A stretch of DNA of 34,466 bases, from NCBI GenBank assembly GCA_964575715.1, contig CAZNSG010000168.1, forward strand, positions 1-34,466, in the 5' to 3' direction. The first letter of the stretch is position 1. Each line of letters opens with the position of its first letter. Both the position numbers and the translations under genes were made by a program. This document shows positions 5,799 through 13,778 of the stretch, piece after piece. The DNA is from PNAI01 sp964575715 (GTDB taxonomy: Bacteria > Pseudomonadota > Alphaproteobacteria > Rhizobiales > Xanthobacteraceae). The notes under the pieces are model-generated. The model searched no databases. It was not told the DNA's origin and saw only the letters and a program-made list of their open reading frames with translations.

Positions 5799-8191
5799 AA
5801 ATCGCCGCGGACAACCCGTCGACGCTGACCGCCCTCGATCGGCCCAACTCGTACATCGGCCGCTCGGTGCCGCGGCCAAATCTCGCGCGCCTTAGCCAAG
5901 GCCGCGCGCAATTCGTGAGCGACGTGACCCTGCCGCGCATGGCGCATGTGGCCTTCGTGCGCTCGCCGCATGCGCATGCCCAGATTAAGAAGATCGTCAC
6001 AACCGAAGCGAAACGGGCGCCCGGCGTCGTCGCTATCGTCACCGGCGCCGAACTCGCAAAGATAATGACTCCCTGGGTCGGCGTGCTCACGCACCTCAAG
6101 GGCATCAAGTCGGCGCCGCAATATCCACTCGCAATGGAGCGTGCCCGCTGGCAGGGCGAAGCAATCGTCGCCGTGGTCGCGCGTACCCGCGCCGAGGCCG
6201 AGGACGCCTGCGAGCTGGTCGAAATCGAGTACCAGGAATTGCAAGCCGTCACCGACGCCGAGACCGCGCTCGACCCGAAAACGCCGCTGATTCATCCCGA
6301 GCTCGGCGACAATCTCTGCTTTGAGCGCGTGCACACCGCCGGCGATCCCGACAAGGGTTTTAAGGACGCCGACGCGGTGATCGAGACCACGTTCGTATTC
6401 GGCCGCCATACCGGCGTGTGCAACGAGCCGCGCGCCATCGTCGCCGACTGGAATCCGGGCGAGCAGCGGCTCACCGCCTACCACGGCACGCAGGCACCGC
6501 ACATGATGCAGAACCTGTTCGCCAAGCATCTCGGCCTGCAGGAACATCAGGTGCGCGTGGTGACCAAGGACGTCGGCGGCTCGTTCGGCATCAAGGTGCA
6601 CACCTACGCCGACGAGATGGCAACGGTGGCTATCTCCAAACTGCTCAGGCGCCCGATAAAATTCGTCGCCGACCGGATCGAAAGCTTTGTGACCGACATC
6701 CACGCGCGCGATCATCGCGTCAAAGCGAAGATCGGCGTGAAGAAGGACGGCACCATCACGGCTTGGGAAATCGACGATCTCACCGGCATCGGGCCTTATT
6801 CGGTCTATCCGCGCACCTCCGGCATCGAGGCCAACCAGATCGTCAATCTTACCGGCGGTCCCTATACCTGCCAGAACTACCGCGCCCGCGCCCGCGTGGT
6901 GTTCCAGAATAAAAACGTCATGTGCCAGTACCGCGCCGTCGGCCATCCGATCGCCACCGCGGTGACCGAAGGACTGATCGAACTCGCAGCAGCCAAGATC
7001 GGCATGGACCCGCTGGAAATTCGCAGGCTGAACCTGATCCCGGACGACGCGCATCCCTCGCAAGGGCCCTCCGGCATCAAGTTCGAGGCGCTTTCCCACC
7101 ACGCCTCGCTCGCCCATCTCGACGCCATGATGAACTATGCGAGCCTACGTGCCGAACAGGCGCGGCTACGCGAGAAAGGCATCTATCGCGGCATCGGATT
7201 CGCCCAGTTCATCGAGGTGACCAACCCGAGCGCGGCCTTCTACGGCGTTGGCGGCGCGAAAATTTCCGCGCAGGACGGCGCGACGGTGCGACTTGACGCC
7301 ACCGGCGCGATCTTCTGCCACACCGGCGTCACCGAGCAGGGCCAGGGCGCGGAAGCGGTGATCGCCCAATGCGTCGCGACCTCGTTCGGCGTGCCGATCG
7401 AGCGTGTGCGCGTCATCATGGGCGATACCGACAACACGCCCTATGGCGGCGGCACCTGGGCCTCGCGCGCTGCCGGCATCGGCGGCGAAGCGGCCTGGCA
7501 GGCTGGCAAGGCGCTCCGCCAGAATGTGCTCGCGGTCGCCGGCAGTATTTTGCAGGCCAAACCCGAAACGCTCGATATTCGTAGCGGCGTGGTGGTGGAT
7601 GCCGGCACCAGCACCGAACGCCTTGGCCTCGACGAGGTCGCGCGCATCGCCTATTTCCGCCCCGACACGCTGCCGCCCGGCTTCCAGGCCGAACTCATGG
7701 CGACCCGCCATTATGTTCCGCGCGCCTGGGCCTTTGCCTTCACCAACGGCATCCAAGCCAGTTATCTCGAAGTTGATACCGAGAGCGGCTTCGTCACGCT
7801 GCTCAAGCACTGGTGCATTGAAGACTGCGGCACCGTGATCAATCCGCAGCTCGTGGACGAGCAGATTCGCGGCGGCGTGGTGCAGGGCATCGGCGGTGCG
7901 TTGTTCGAGCACTGCCGCTACGACGAGCGCGGCCAATTGCTCAACGGCAACATGGCCGATTATCTCGTCCCCATGGCAATGGAAATGCCCGACATCACGG
8001 TCGGCCATGTGGTTACGCCCACCGCCGACAGCGAACTCGGCGCCAAGGGCGCGGGCGAGGCCGGCACCGCCGGCGCGCCGGGCGCGGTGATGAACGCCAT
8101 CAACGACGCGCTCCGCCCGCTCGGCGCCACGCCGCTCACTGACATGCCGTTCACGCCGGACAAGATTCTGCGCGCGCTCGGCCAGATTTGA
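5795..8191 (+). CDS. Molybdenum hydroxylase large, molybdopterin-binding subunit (CoxL/XdhB-like)
   Basis: 798 residues from the ATG at 5795, which overlaps the stop of the small-subunit gene; the frame is open further upstream, but that part is a shadow of that gene. The aldehyde oxidase a/b hammerhead domain is near residues 20-130 and the molybdopterin-binding domains follow. KDVGGSFGIKVH, GVTEQGQGAE and GAKGAGEAGTAG are the cofactor-contacting blocks; the glutamate near 755 matches the base that activates water in this family. The active-site loop reads CQYRAVGHP from residue 377. It lacks the AYxCSFR signature of true (form I) CO dehydrogenase and the AYRGAGR of form II, so a CO substrate is not supported. 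An aromatic, N-heterocyclic or aldehyde substrate is more likely, but unknown. GGAG lies upstream of the start. Confidence 0.93.
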   Translation: MKIAADNPSTLTALDRPNSYIGRSVPRPNLARLSQGRAQFVSDVTLPRMAHVAFVRSPHAHAQIKKIVTTEAKRAPGVVAIVTGAELAKIMTPWVGVLTHLKGIKSAPQYPLAMERARWQGEAIVAVVARTRAEAEDACELVEIEYQELQAVTDAETALDPKTPLIHPELGDNLCFERVHTAGDPDKGFKDADAVIETTFVFGRHTGVCNEPRAIVADWNPGEQRLTAYHGTQAPHMMQNLFAKHLGLQEHQVRVVTKDVGGSFGIKVHTYADEMATVAISKLLRRPIKFVADRIESFVTDIHARDHRVKAKIGVKKDGTITAWEIDDLTGIGPYSVYPRTSGIEANQIVNLTGGPYTCQNYRARARVVFQNKNVMCQYRAVGHPIATAVTEGLIELAAAKIGMDPLEIRRLNLIPDDAHPSQGPSGIKFEALSHHASLAHLDAMMNYASLRAEQARLREKGIYRGIGFAQFIEVTNPSAAFYGVGGAKISAQDGATVRLDATGAIFCHTGVTEQGQGAEAVIAQCVATSFGVPIERVRVIMGDTDNTPYGGGTWASRAAGIGGEAAWQAGKALRQNVLAVAGSILQAKPETLDIRSGVVVDAGTSTERLGLDEVARIAYFRPDTLPPGFQAELMATRHYVPRAWAFAFTNGIQASYLEVDTESGFVTLLKHWCIEDCGTVINPQLVDEQIRGGVVQGIGGALFEHCRYDERGQLLNGNMADYLVPMAMEMPDITVGHVVTPTADSELGAKGAGEAGTAGAPGAVMNAINDALRPLGATPLTDMPFTPDKILRALGQI

Positions 8192-8212
8192 ACGGCTCCG
8201 GCAGCGGCTGTC

Positions 8213-8650
8213 TCACGCCGCCTTGGCGCGCTCTTCCGCACTCTCACCTACGTGGGCAGTAGCGCGACGTGGGCTCTCGGCCTCCTGATCCTCGCGAGCC
8301 TCTGCCGATGCGCTCGCAAGTTCGGCCATCGCCATGAGATACTTTTGGCACGCAAGGCCATCGGCGGCGACACGCTGCATTGCGCCCATCATCCAGGCCT
8401 GGAACTCCTGTACCACTTCGGCCGGCGAATTCGCCTCGCACGAACATCGAGCCGCATCGAGTGCGGTTTTCGTGGCCTCATGCCGCCGTTCGAACCATCC
8501 CCGGGCAAACTCCTGCATACCGTCGAGGATCTTGTCCTGGTTGCGCCAGTAATTCACCGAGTTCTCTCCCAAGGCAGCGCGCAGCGGCGCAAACATGCCG
8601 AACGCGTGCTGCATGGCCTCAAACCCATGGAAACTCTGATCAGTCTTCAT
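8213..8650 (-). CDS. Phasin-family protein (PHA granule surface)
   Basis: 145 residues, mostly helical and lacking hydrophobic membrane segments. FGMFAPLRAALGENSVNYWRN and the block FARGWFERRHEATKTAL resemble phasin-2 proteins, small amphipathic proteins that coat polyhydroxyalkanoate granules and affect their number and size. Position supports this: it lies 79 bp downstream of the PHA synthase gene on the same strand. The ATG at 8650 has GGGAGAG five bases upstream. The C-terminal tail (EDQEAESPRRATAHVGES) is charged and probably disordered. Family membership rests on composition and context more than on an exact motif. Confidence 0.75.
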   Translation of the reverse strand: MKTDQSFHGFEAMQHAFGMFAPLRAALGENSVNYWRNQDKILDGMQEFARGWFERRHEATKTALDAARCSCEANSPAEVVQEFQAWMMGAMQRVAADGLACQKYLMAMAELASASAEAREDQEAESPRRATAHVGESAEERAKAA

Positions 8651-8729
8651 GGTGGCTCTCCCTCACTAGTTTGATTATTCCCATCTGAACCCAAATTGCG
8701 CAAACAAGCAAACAACAAAATGGCGCCGC

Positions 8730-10541
8730 TCAGCGATTGTGGACATAGGTGCCGGGCGCGTCGGCGATCGCCTCGTAGCCAGCCGCGCCCACCGGCGGCG
8801 GAGCGAAGCGCGCGGACGAATGCTGCCGCAGCCATTCGATCCACGCCGGCCACCAGGAACCGGGCTGCGGCGTGTGGTTCGCGATCCATTGATCGGGTGA
8901 GGCGTAGGCGTCGTCGTGGCGGTGCGTGGCGATGCGGAATTCCTTGTTTGACGAGCTCGGCGGATTGACGATGGCCGTATTATGCCCGCCGGACGTCAGC
9001 GCAAAGGTGGTGTCGCCGTTGGCCTGCAAATGGACCTTGTAAACTGACTTCCAGGGCGCGATGTGATCCCATTCCGCCCCCACGACAAAAATTGGAACGC
9101 GGATGTTCGAAAGCCCGGCCGGTACGCCATCGACCACATAGCGACCCGCGGCAAGATCGTTGTCCAGGAAAAGGCGGCGCAGATACTCGCTGTGCATCCG
9201 ATAGGGCATGTTGGTGGCGTCGGCGCTCCAGGCCACAAGATCGGAGACCGGCGTCCGCCCGCCCAGCAGATAGTCGCGCACGACGCGCGACCAGATGAGG
9301 TCGTTCGATCGCAATAGGTGGAACGCGCCGGCCATCTGGCGGGCATCGAGCGTACCCTGCGACCACATCATGTCTTCGAGGAACGTGATCTCGCTTTCGT
9401 CGATGAAGAGTGTCAGTTCTCCCGCATCGGCGAAGTCGGTCTGCGCTGCGAGCAGCGTCATGCTGCCGATGCAAGGATCGCAGCGGCGCCCGAGCGCGGC
9501 TGCGGCTATGGCGAGCAGCGTACCGCCGAGGCAATAACCCACGGTGTGCACTGGGCGGTCCGGAACCACAGCCTTGACCGCGGCGAGCGCTTTGTGGATG
9601 CCGAGCGTAAGATAATCGTCCATTCCAAGCCGGCGATGCTCGGGAGCGGGATTTCGCCAGGAAATCGTGAAAACGGTGAATCCCGCCTCCACCAGGTAAC
9701 GGATCAGCGAATTCTCGGGCGAGAGATCGAGGATGTAATATTTCATGATCCACGCCGGCACGATGAATATCGGCTCGGGATGAACGCTGCCGGTGAGCGG
9801 CGTGTATTGGATCAATTCGATCAGCTCGTTGCGGTAGATCACCTTTCCCGGCGTCGCTGCGATCGTCTCGCCAACCTTGAATCGTTCGCTGCCCGCCGGC
9901 GGCCGATGTGACAGCGACCGCTGGGCGTCCTCGATGAAATTCTGCGCACCGGTCCAGAGATTTCGCCCTCCGGTCCGCAACGTTTCACGCAAGATGACGG
10001 GATTTGTGGCAATGAAATTGCTGGGTGCCAATTGATCGAGGAATTGTCGCGTGAGGAATGAAACAATCTGCCGATTATGCCGTGAAACGCCAGGCGCGCT
10101 TGTGATCGCCTGGTCCCACCATTCTTGCTGTGCGAGAAAGGCATGATGGATCAGATTGAACGGCCAATGCTGCCAGGCCGGATCGACAAAGCGCTTGTCC
10201 TGCGGCGATGGTTCAATGCAGCAATGCTCCGGCGGCTTGCCGCCCAGGCCACCGATCTGCGCGTACCGCCAGAATTGAGCCCAGCGTTCAACCGCGCGCT
10301 CCGTCAGCTGCCAGCACACGCTGGGGGCGAATGCGAGGTGGCCCGCCCAGTCCGTCAGAGCCGTCAACATAGAAACCGGAGATCGGCCCATGGTTCTGCG
10401 CATGACCATGGCGCGCAGCAGCCGGTCGAAATCAACCGGGTCGGGAGCAGGAGCGGCCGGCGCTGGTATCCGACTTGTGGGCGCCTGACTGGCGGGAACA
10501 CGAGGAGCAACCGGCGCGGCCAGACTTGGTTTCGCGCGCAT
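8730..10541 (-). CDS. phaC: Poly(3-hydroxyalkanoate) synthase
   Basis: The product polymerises hydroxyacyl-CoA into polyhydroxyalkanoate. Counting from a possible longer start at 10607 (625 residues), the lipase-like box GYCLGG has the nucleophile C359; the aspartate is in GAEWDHIAPW (D514) and the histidine in SGGHNTAIV (H542), giving the full Cys-Asp-His triad. IVPAWIMKYYILDLSPENS is the conserved strand of class I synthases, and the N-terminal region (about 60-230) is the non-catalytic domain. The ATG at 10541 is preferred because GGAG precedes it by nine bases and the extra 22 residues are low in complexity; 10607 has no clear Shine-Dalgarno. A phasin gene follows. An FNR/FixK-type palindrome at 10677-10690 suggests induction under low oxygen. 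Confidence 0.92.
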   Translation of the reverse strand: MRAKPSLAAPVAPRVPASQAPTSRIPAPAAPAPDPVDFDRLLRAMVMRRTMGRSPVSMLTALTDWAGHLAFAPSVCWQLTERAVERWAQFWRYAQIGGLGGKPPEHCCIEPSPQDKRFVDPAWQHWPFNLIHHAFLAQQEWWDQAITSAPGVSRHNRQIVSFLTRQFLDQLAPSNFIATNPVILRETLRTGGRNLWTGAQNFIEDAQRSLSHRPPAGSERFKVGETIAATPGKVIYRNELIELIQYTPLTGSVHPEPIFIVPAWIMKYYILDLSPENSLIRYLVEAGFTVFTISWRNPAPEHRRLGMDDYLTLGIHKALAAVKAVVPDRPVHTVGYCLGGTLLAIAAAALGRRCDPCIGSMTLLAAQTDFADAGELTLFIDESEITFLEDMMWSQGTLDARQMAGAFHLLRSNDLIWSRVVRDYLLGGRTPVSDLVAWSADATNMPYRMHSEYLRRLFLDNDLAAGRYVVDGVPAGLSNIRVPIFVVGAEWDHIAPWKSVYKVHLQANGDTTFALTSGGHNTAIVNPPSSSNKEFRIATHRHDDAYASPDQWIANHTPQPGSWWPAWIEWLRQHSSARFAPPPVGAAGYEAIADAPGTYVHNR

Positions 10542-10676
10542 ATCTCTCGACTCCGAATGCGCCCGCCGGACACCGGCTGAGTCTCTCCGAATCGGAACCG
10601 AGGGCATGGCGTAACTCTTGCGCGAAACGAGAGAATGAGAATGGATTTTTACCTAACACGCTCCCGGCGAAAAACT

Positions 10677-10690
10677 TTGATCGACATCAA
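10677..10690 (-). promoter_or_regulatory. FNR/FixK-type box upstream of the PHA synthase gene
   Basis: TTGATCGACATCAA is an exact match to the TTGAT-N4-ATCAA palindrome bound by FNR/FixK-family regulators. A class II activator centred 41.5 bp upstream would place the start of minus-strand transcription near 10642, just ahead of the phaC start. On the other strand the nearest gene begins about 200 bp away, so phaC is the more likely target. Confidence 0.55.
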
Positions 10691-10891
10691 TTTCGCCCGC
10701 GCGCCAAGAGCACATTTGCTGCGAGTTCTGAAAAAAGCGTGCTTGGACCGCGGGTTGCGATGGACGAATCGCGTCCAACCGGTCAAAATGAACCTGCCGA
10801 ATGCGGCCGGCTTTTCTAGCCTTATTGCGGAGGGGCCGGTGCGAGCCGGTTTGCCGTCAAATCATTAAGACAGCCACGAGGAATCCGGCCA

Positions 10892-11845
10892 ATGGATATC
10901 AAAGTCGGCAGGAAGGCGATCGCCGAAGCCACGGAAAAGCTCAAGAACTGGGGTCGCTGGGGCAAGGACGACCAGATCGGAACGCTCAACCATGTGACGC
11001 CCGAGGACATTGTCAAGGCTGCAAGCCTGATCCGCACCGGCAAGGTGTTCGCTCTCGGCATTCCCCTCGACTCAAACGGCCCGCAGACCGGCCTGTTCGG
11101 CGGGCGCTTCAATCCCATCCACCAGATGCTCGCCACCGGCACCGACGCCATCGCCGGCCGGCAGGACTGGAACAAGATTCGCTATGCCGACGACACGCTC
11201 AATCTATGTGTACAGGGCGCTACCCATTGGGACGCTCTCGGGCACATCTTCTATGAGGACAAGGCCTATAACGGTTATGACGCCAAGCTCATCGACGCAA
11301 AGGGCTTGAACGTTCTCGGCATCGAGCATTCCAAGAGCAAGATGGCCGGGCGCGGCGTGCTGCTCGACATCGCCCGCTTGCGCGGCGTCGATTGGCTCAA
11401 AGACGGAGAAAGCATCTCCAACGACGAGTTGAACAAATGCGCGCGTGCGCAGAATGTGGAAATACGCAAGGCTGATTTCGTAATCATACGCACCGGCCAG
11501 ATGGAGCGCTGCCTGCAAGAAAAGAAATGGGGCGGCTATGCCGGCGGCGACGCGCCCGGCGTCAAATTCGAGAATTGCTACTGGTGCCAGGAGAAACAGA
11601 TCGCGGCGATCTGCACCGACACCTGGGGCGTCGAAGTCCGCCCGAACGAAACCACCGAAGCCAACCAGCCTTGGCATTGGGTCGTGATCCCGGCCATGGG
11701 CCTGTGTATGGGCGAAATCTTCTATCTCAAGGAGCTGGCGGAGGATTGCGAGCAGGACGGCATCTACGAATTCTTCTTCTGCGGCCCGCCGCTCATAATC
11801 AGCGGCGGCACCGGCTCGCCGATTAATCCGCAGGCGATTAAGTAG
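10892..11845 (+). CDS. Cyclase / kynurenine formamidase-family metal hydrolase
   Basis: 317 residues of the cyclase family (PF04199), which includes kynurenine formamidase and isatin hydrolase. GATHWDALGH (residues about 109-118) matches the family metal-binding motif HxGTHxD with alanine in the GTH position, and FEGG-like spacing follows in GVLLDIARLRGVDWL. DFVIIRTGQM and IPAMGLCMGEIFYL are the typical strand and C-terminal elements. It is longer than classical kynurenine formamidase (about 210 residues) and resembles the longer proteins often found in aromatic or heterocycle degradation loci. The GAGGAA sequence lies nine bases before the ATG. It is not directly co-transcribed with the molybdenum hydroxylase genes, but the neighbourhood would suit degradation of a cyclic substrate. 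Confidence 0.85.
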   Translation: MDIKVGRKAIAEATEKLKNWGRWGKDDQIGTLNHVTPEDIVKAASLIRTGKVFALGIPLDSNGPQTGLFGGRFNPIHQMLATGTDAIAGRQDWNKIRYADDTLNLCVQGATHWDALGHIFYEDKAYNGYDAKLIDAKGLNVLGIEHSKSKMAGRGVLLDIARLRGVDWLKDGESISNDELNKCARAQNVEIRKADFVIIRTGQMERCLQEKKWGGYAGGDAPGVKFENCYWCQEKQIAAICTDTWGVEVRPNETTEANQPWHWVVIPAMGLCMGEIFYLKELAEDCEQDGIYEFFFCGPPLIISGGTGSPINPQAIK

Positions 11846-11863
11846 AATATAATTTGTGTCGTA

Positions 11864-11964
11864 GAGCATGATCCCGAAAAGTGGGAACCGGTTTTCGGAA
11901 AAGATCATGCTCGAACAAAAGACTAGACCACGATCCGATTCAATTGAAACGGATCGTGGTCTAG
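11864..11964. repeat. Two-hairpin intergenic repeat element
   Basis: The element has two inverted repeats. The first has 10-bp arms GAGCATGATC (11864-11873) and GATCATGCTC (11903-11912) around CCGAAAAGTGGGAACCGG. The second has 15-bp arms CTAGACCACGATCCG (11923-11937) and its complement (11950-11964) around a 12-base loop. I recognise the family as common in Bradyrhizobium and relatives. It lies just after the cyclase gene and could act as a transcript end. A damaged relative is at 3213-3338. Confidence 0.85.
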
Positions 11965-12000
11965 CAGCCCAGCCAAAGCCAGAACACGGCGGATGGAATA

Positions 12001-12285
12001 TCAACTGCTTTTTTGCGCCGGCTTCGTACCTTGAGAGCGGATGCGGGTGCCGGACTCGGGTTTACTCTTGCGAATACGGAACGTCAGCACCTTGCCCTTG
12101 CGCGCGCTGTAATCGAGCGCATCGCCGGTCTCGCGCAGCAGATTCGGGATATCGATGGCCGTAAGCGGGTCGGTGCATTCGATGACCAGAACGTCGCCGG
12201 CCGCCATGCTCTCAAGCAGCTTGCGCGTCTTGAGCGTCGGCAGCGGACATTTCAGCCCTTGCAGATTGACTTTCGTTTCCGCCAT
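12001..12285 (-). CDS. tusA: TusA/SirA-family sulfur carrier protein
   Basis: 94 residues from the ATG at 12285, which has GGGGAG six bases upstream; the open frame extends further but without a ribosome site. NLQGLKCPLPTLKTRKLL holds the family CPxP motif with the persulfide-carrying cysteine near residue 14, and the small alpha/beta fold continues with GDVLVIECTDPLTAIDIPNLL. The C-terminus has a basic extension (RIRKSKPESGTRIRSQ). TusA proteins relay sulfur from a cysteine desulfurase for tRNA thiolation, and in some bacteria for molybdenum-enzyme maturation. The cluster with mobB, moeA, mobA and fdhD favours a part in sulfuration of the cofactor. It is divergent from the moeA-like gene. 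Confidence 0.9.
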   Translation of the reverse strand: MAETKVNLQGLKCPLPTLKTRKLLESMAAGDVLVIECTDPLTAIDIPNLLRETGDALDYSARKGKVLTFRIRKSKPESGTRIRSQGTKPAQKSS

Positions 12286-12332
12286 TGCCGCTCCCCTGCT
12301 CGCACCTCGTGCCAGACTGGACAATTCCCAAG

Positions 12333-13205
12333 ATGTCGCGTCAAGCTCCTCGGATGGCTGACAGCACACCAAATCAGCAGTCCGCGGAACTCACCTCACT
12401 CACCGACGCGCTGGCAAAGGTCGACCGCACGGTCGAGCCGGTGGCACCGAGCGAACAGGATCTGCATGCAGCGCTGGGCTACACGCTTGCCGCCGATGCA
12501 GGATCGAACGGAGCGCTGCGCCTTGCCGGCGCGCGGCTGCGCCGTGTCGACATCGCGCTGCTCGCTTCTTTGGACATCAAACAAGTAGCCATCCGCGTTC
12601 CGCGCGTATTGGTTATCCGCGCCCCGCAGGCAAGCGGCATCATCGACGGTATATGTACGTTGATCGCCGGTGCAATCGAAGCCGAGGGCGGTATCGCCGG
12701 TATTGAACACAACTCGCTGGAAGCCGCACTGAATCACCAAGGTTACGATGCCTTGATCGCGATTGGCGGCAACAGCGATGCCCGCAACGATGAGGGCCTG
12801 CGCAAGAATGCAAATTTGGGCCAGGTCGAGTTCGACGGCATCGCCCTCACCCCCAGAGGCGCCATAGCCTTTGGCAATGCCTATGGCCGTCCGGTCCTGC
12901 TGTTGCCGGTACGAATCGAAGCGGCGCTCGCGGCTTGGCTGACGATCGGGCGCCGCCTCTTGGCCCGTCTCTCATTCCGTCTGATCGAGGAACAACCGTT
13001 TCTGCTCGAACTCGCACGCCCCATCGCCTCGACGCGCGGGATTGCCGAGATCGTTCCGGTGCTCCGGCGTGCCGCTCAGGTCGAACCACTGGCAAACGAC
13101 TGGACGCCCCAGACCATCGCACGCGCCGACGGCTGGATTTTGGTACCGGCGGAGAGCGAAGGTCTCCCTGCCGGCAGCAAGGTGGCGATGCGGCCATGGC
13201 CCTAA
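12333..13205 (+). CDS. Degenerate MoeA-like molybdopterin-binding protein
   Basis: About 290 residues, shorter than MoeA (about 400). The end, ADGWILVPAESEGLPAGSKVAM, is the C-terminal beta domain of MoeA. The middle follows the MoeA/MogA-type pterin-binding domain: VLVIRAPQASGIIDGICTLIAGAIEAEGG, then YDALIAIGGNSDARNDEGL where MoeA has TSGGVSAG, then GIALTPRGAIAFG and RPVLLLPVRIEAALAAW where MoeA has LPGNPVAVFV. The signature residues of both pterin-binding motifs are therefore lost while the fold appears kept. The MoeA N-terminal segment with PPFDNSAVDG is absent. It could be a regulatory partner of MoeA or have a changed substrate. Start sites at 12285, 12333 and 12354 are all possible; none has a clear Shine-Dalgarno. 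It heads a run with mobB and moeA. Confidence 0.75.
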   Translation: MSRQAPRMADSTPNQQSAELTSLTDALAKVDRTVEPVAPSEQDLHAALGYTLAADAGSNGALRLAGARLRRVDIALLASLDIKQVAIRVPRVLVIRAPQASGIIDGICTLIAGAIEAEGGIAGIEHNSLEAALNHQGYDALIAIGGNSDARNDEGLRKNANLGQVEFDGIALTPRGAIAFGNAYGRPVLLLPVRIEAALAAWLTIGRRLLARLSFRLIEEQPFLLELARPIASTRGIAEIVPVLRRAAQVEPLANDWTPQTIARADGWILVPAESEGLPAGSKVAMRPWP

Positions 13206-13214
13206 GCGCGCATT

Positions 13215-13250
13215 TTGTTCCTCTCCGCCGCGCGCGTATATAATACGCGC
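13215..13250 (+). promoter_or_regulatory. Candidate mobB promoter with a palindromic -10 region
   Basis: TTGTTC (13215-13220) and TATAAT (13239-13244) are 18 bp apart. The -10 lies inside a perfect 19-bp inverted repeat (13232-13250; arms GCGCGTAT / ATACGCGC around ATA) that ends directly before the mobB ATG at 13251. Transcription from this -10 would begin at or next to the start codon, giving a leaderless message. A repressor could also occupy the palindrome. Confidence 0.4.
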
Positions 13251-13778
13251 ATGCGCATCATCGGATTGGCAGGCTGGAGCGGATCGGGTAAGACCACGCT
13301 GATCACTAAGGCGATTCCTCGCCTGATCGCGCGTGGCTGCAGGGTATCGACGCTCAAGCACGCCCACCACGGCTTCGAACTCGACCAGCCGGGCAAGGAT
13401 TCCTTCTTTCATCGCTCTGCCGGCGCGACCGAAGTGATCATCAGCTCGGCCAAGCGTTTTGCGATCCTGCATGAACTACGCGACGAACCTGAGTGGGACC
13501 TGTGCGCGTTGCTCTCGAAGGTAACCCCGGTCGATCTGGTGCTGATCGAAGGTTTCAAGCGCGACAAATTCCCCAAGCTCGAAGTGCACCGTGCGGTTAA
13601 CGGCAAGCCGCTGCTCCAACCCGACGATCCGCATATCATTGCCGTCGCCTCTGATGAGCCGCTCCCGGCGGCGAAAGTGCCGGTGCTGGATCTCAATGAT
13701 ATCGAGGCGATTGTGGGCCTCCTGTTTGAGTGCGCCGTGCCGCTCGCAAGCGTGGCCCCCGCCGCCCGGAGCGCATGA
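13251..13778 (+). CDS. mobB: Molybdopterin-guanine dinucleotide biosynthesis adaptor protein MobB
   Basis: 175 residues. GWSGSGKTTLITK near the N-terminus is the P-loop of the MobB GTPase family. LKHAHHGFELDQPGKDSFFHRSAGA is its highly conserved second block, and LVLIEGFKRDKFPKLEVHR is the third. MobB binds GTP and assists MobA in making the guanine dinucleotide form of the molybdenum cofactor. The ATG at 13251 gives the expected N-terminus MRIIGLAGWSGSGK; no Shine-Dalgarno is present because a 19-bp palindrome abuts the start. The stop overlaps the moeA start (ATGATG), so the two are coupled. Confidence 0.95.
   Translation: MRIIGLAGWSGSGKTTLITKAIPRLIARGCRVSTLKHAHHGFELDQPGKDSFFHRSAGATEVIISSAKRFAILHELRDEPEWDLCALLSKVTPVDLVLIEGFKRDKFPKLEVHRAVNGKPLLQPDDPHIIAVASDEPLPAAKVPVLDLNDIEAIVGLLFECAVPLASVAPAARSA

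Noticed and set aside
5738..7117. 459-codon open frame antisense to the molybdenum hydroxylase large subunit
   Set aside because: No recognisable motif, and the opposite strand encodes a complete enzyme subunit.
5795..8191. Aerobic CO dehydrogenase (coxL)
   Set aside because: The form I and form II active-site signatures are absent, so only the wider hydroxylase family is supported.
10635..10868. Plus-strand open frame of 77 codons between phaC and the cyclase gene
   Set aside because: It overlaps the FNR-type box, has no ribosome site, and its product looks random with no family features.
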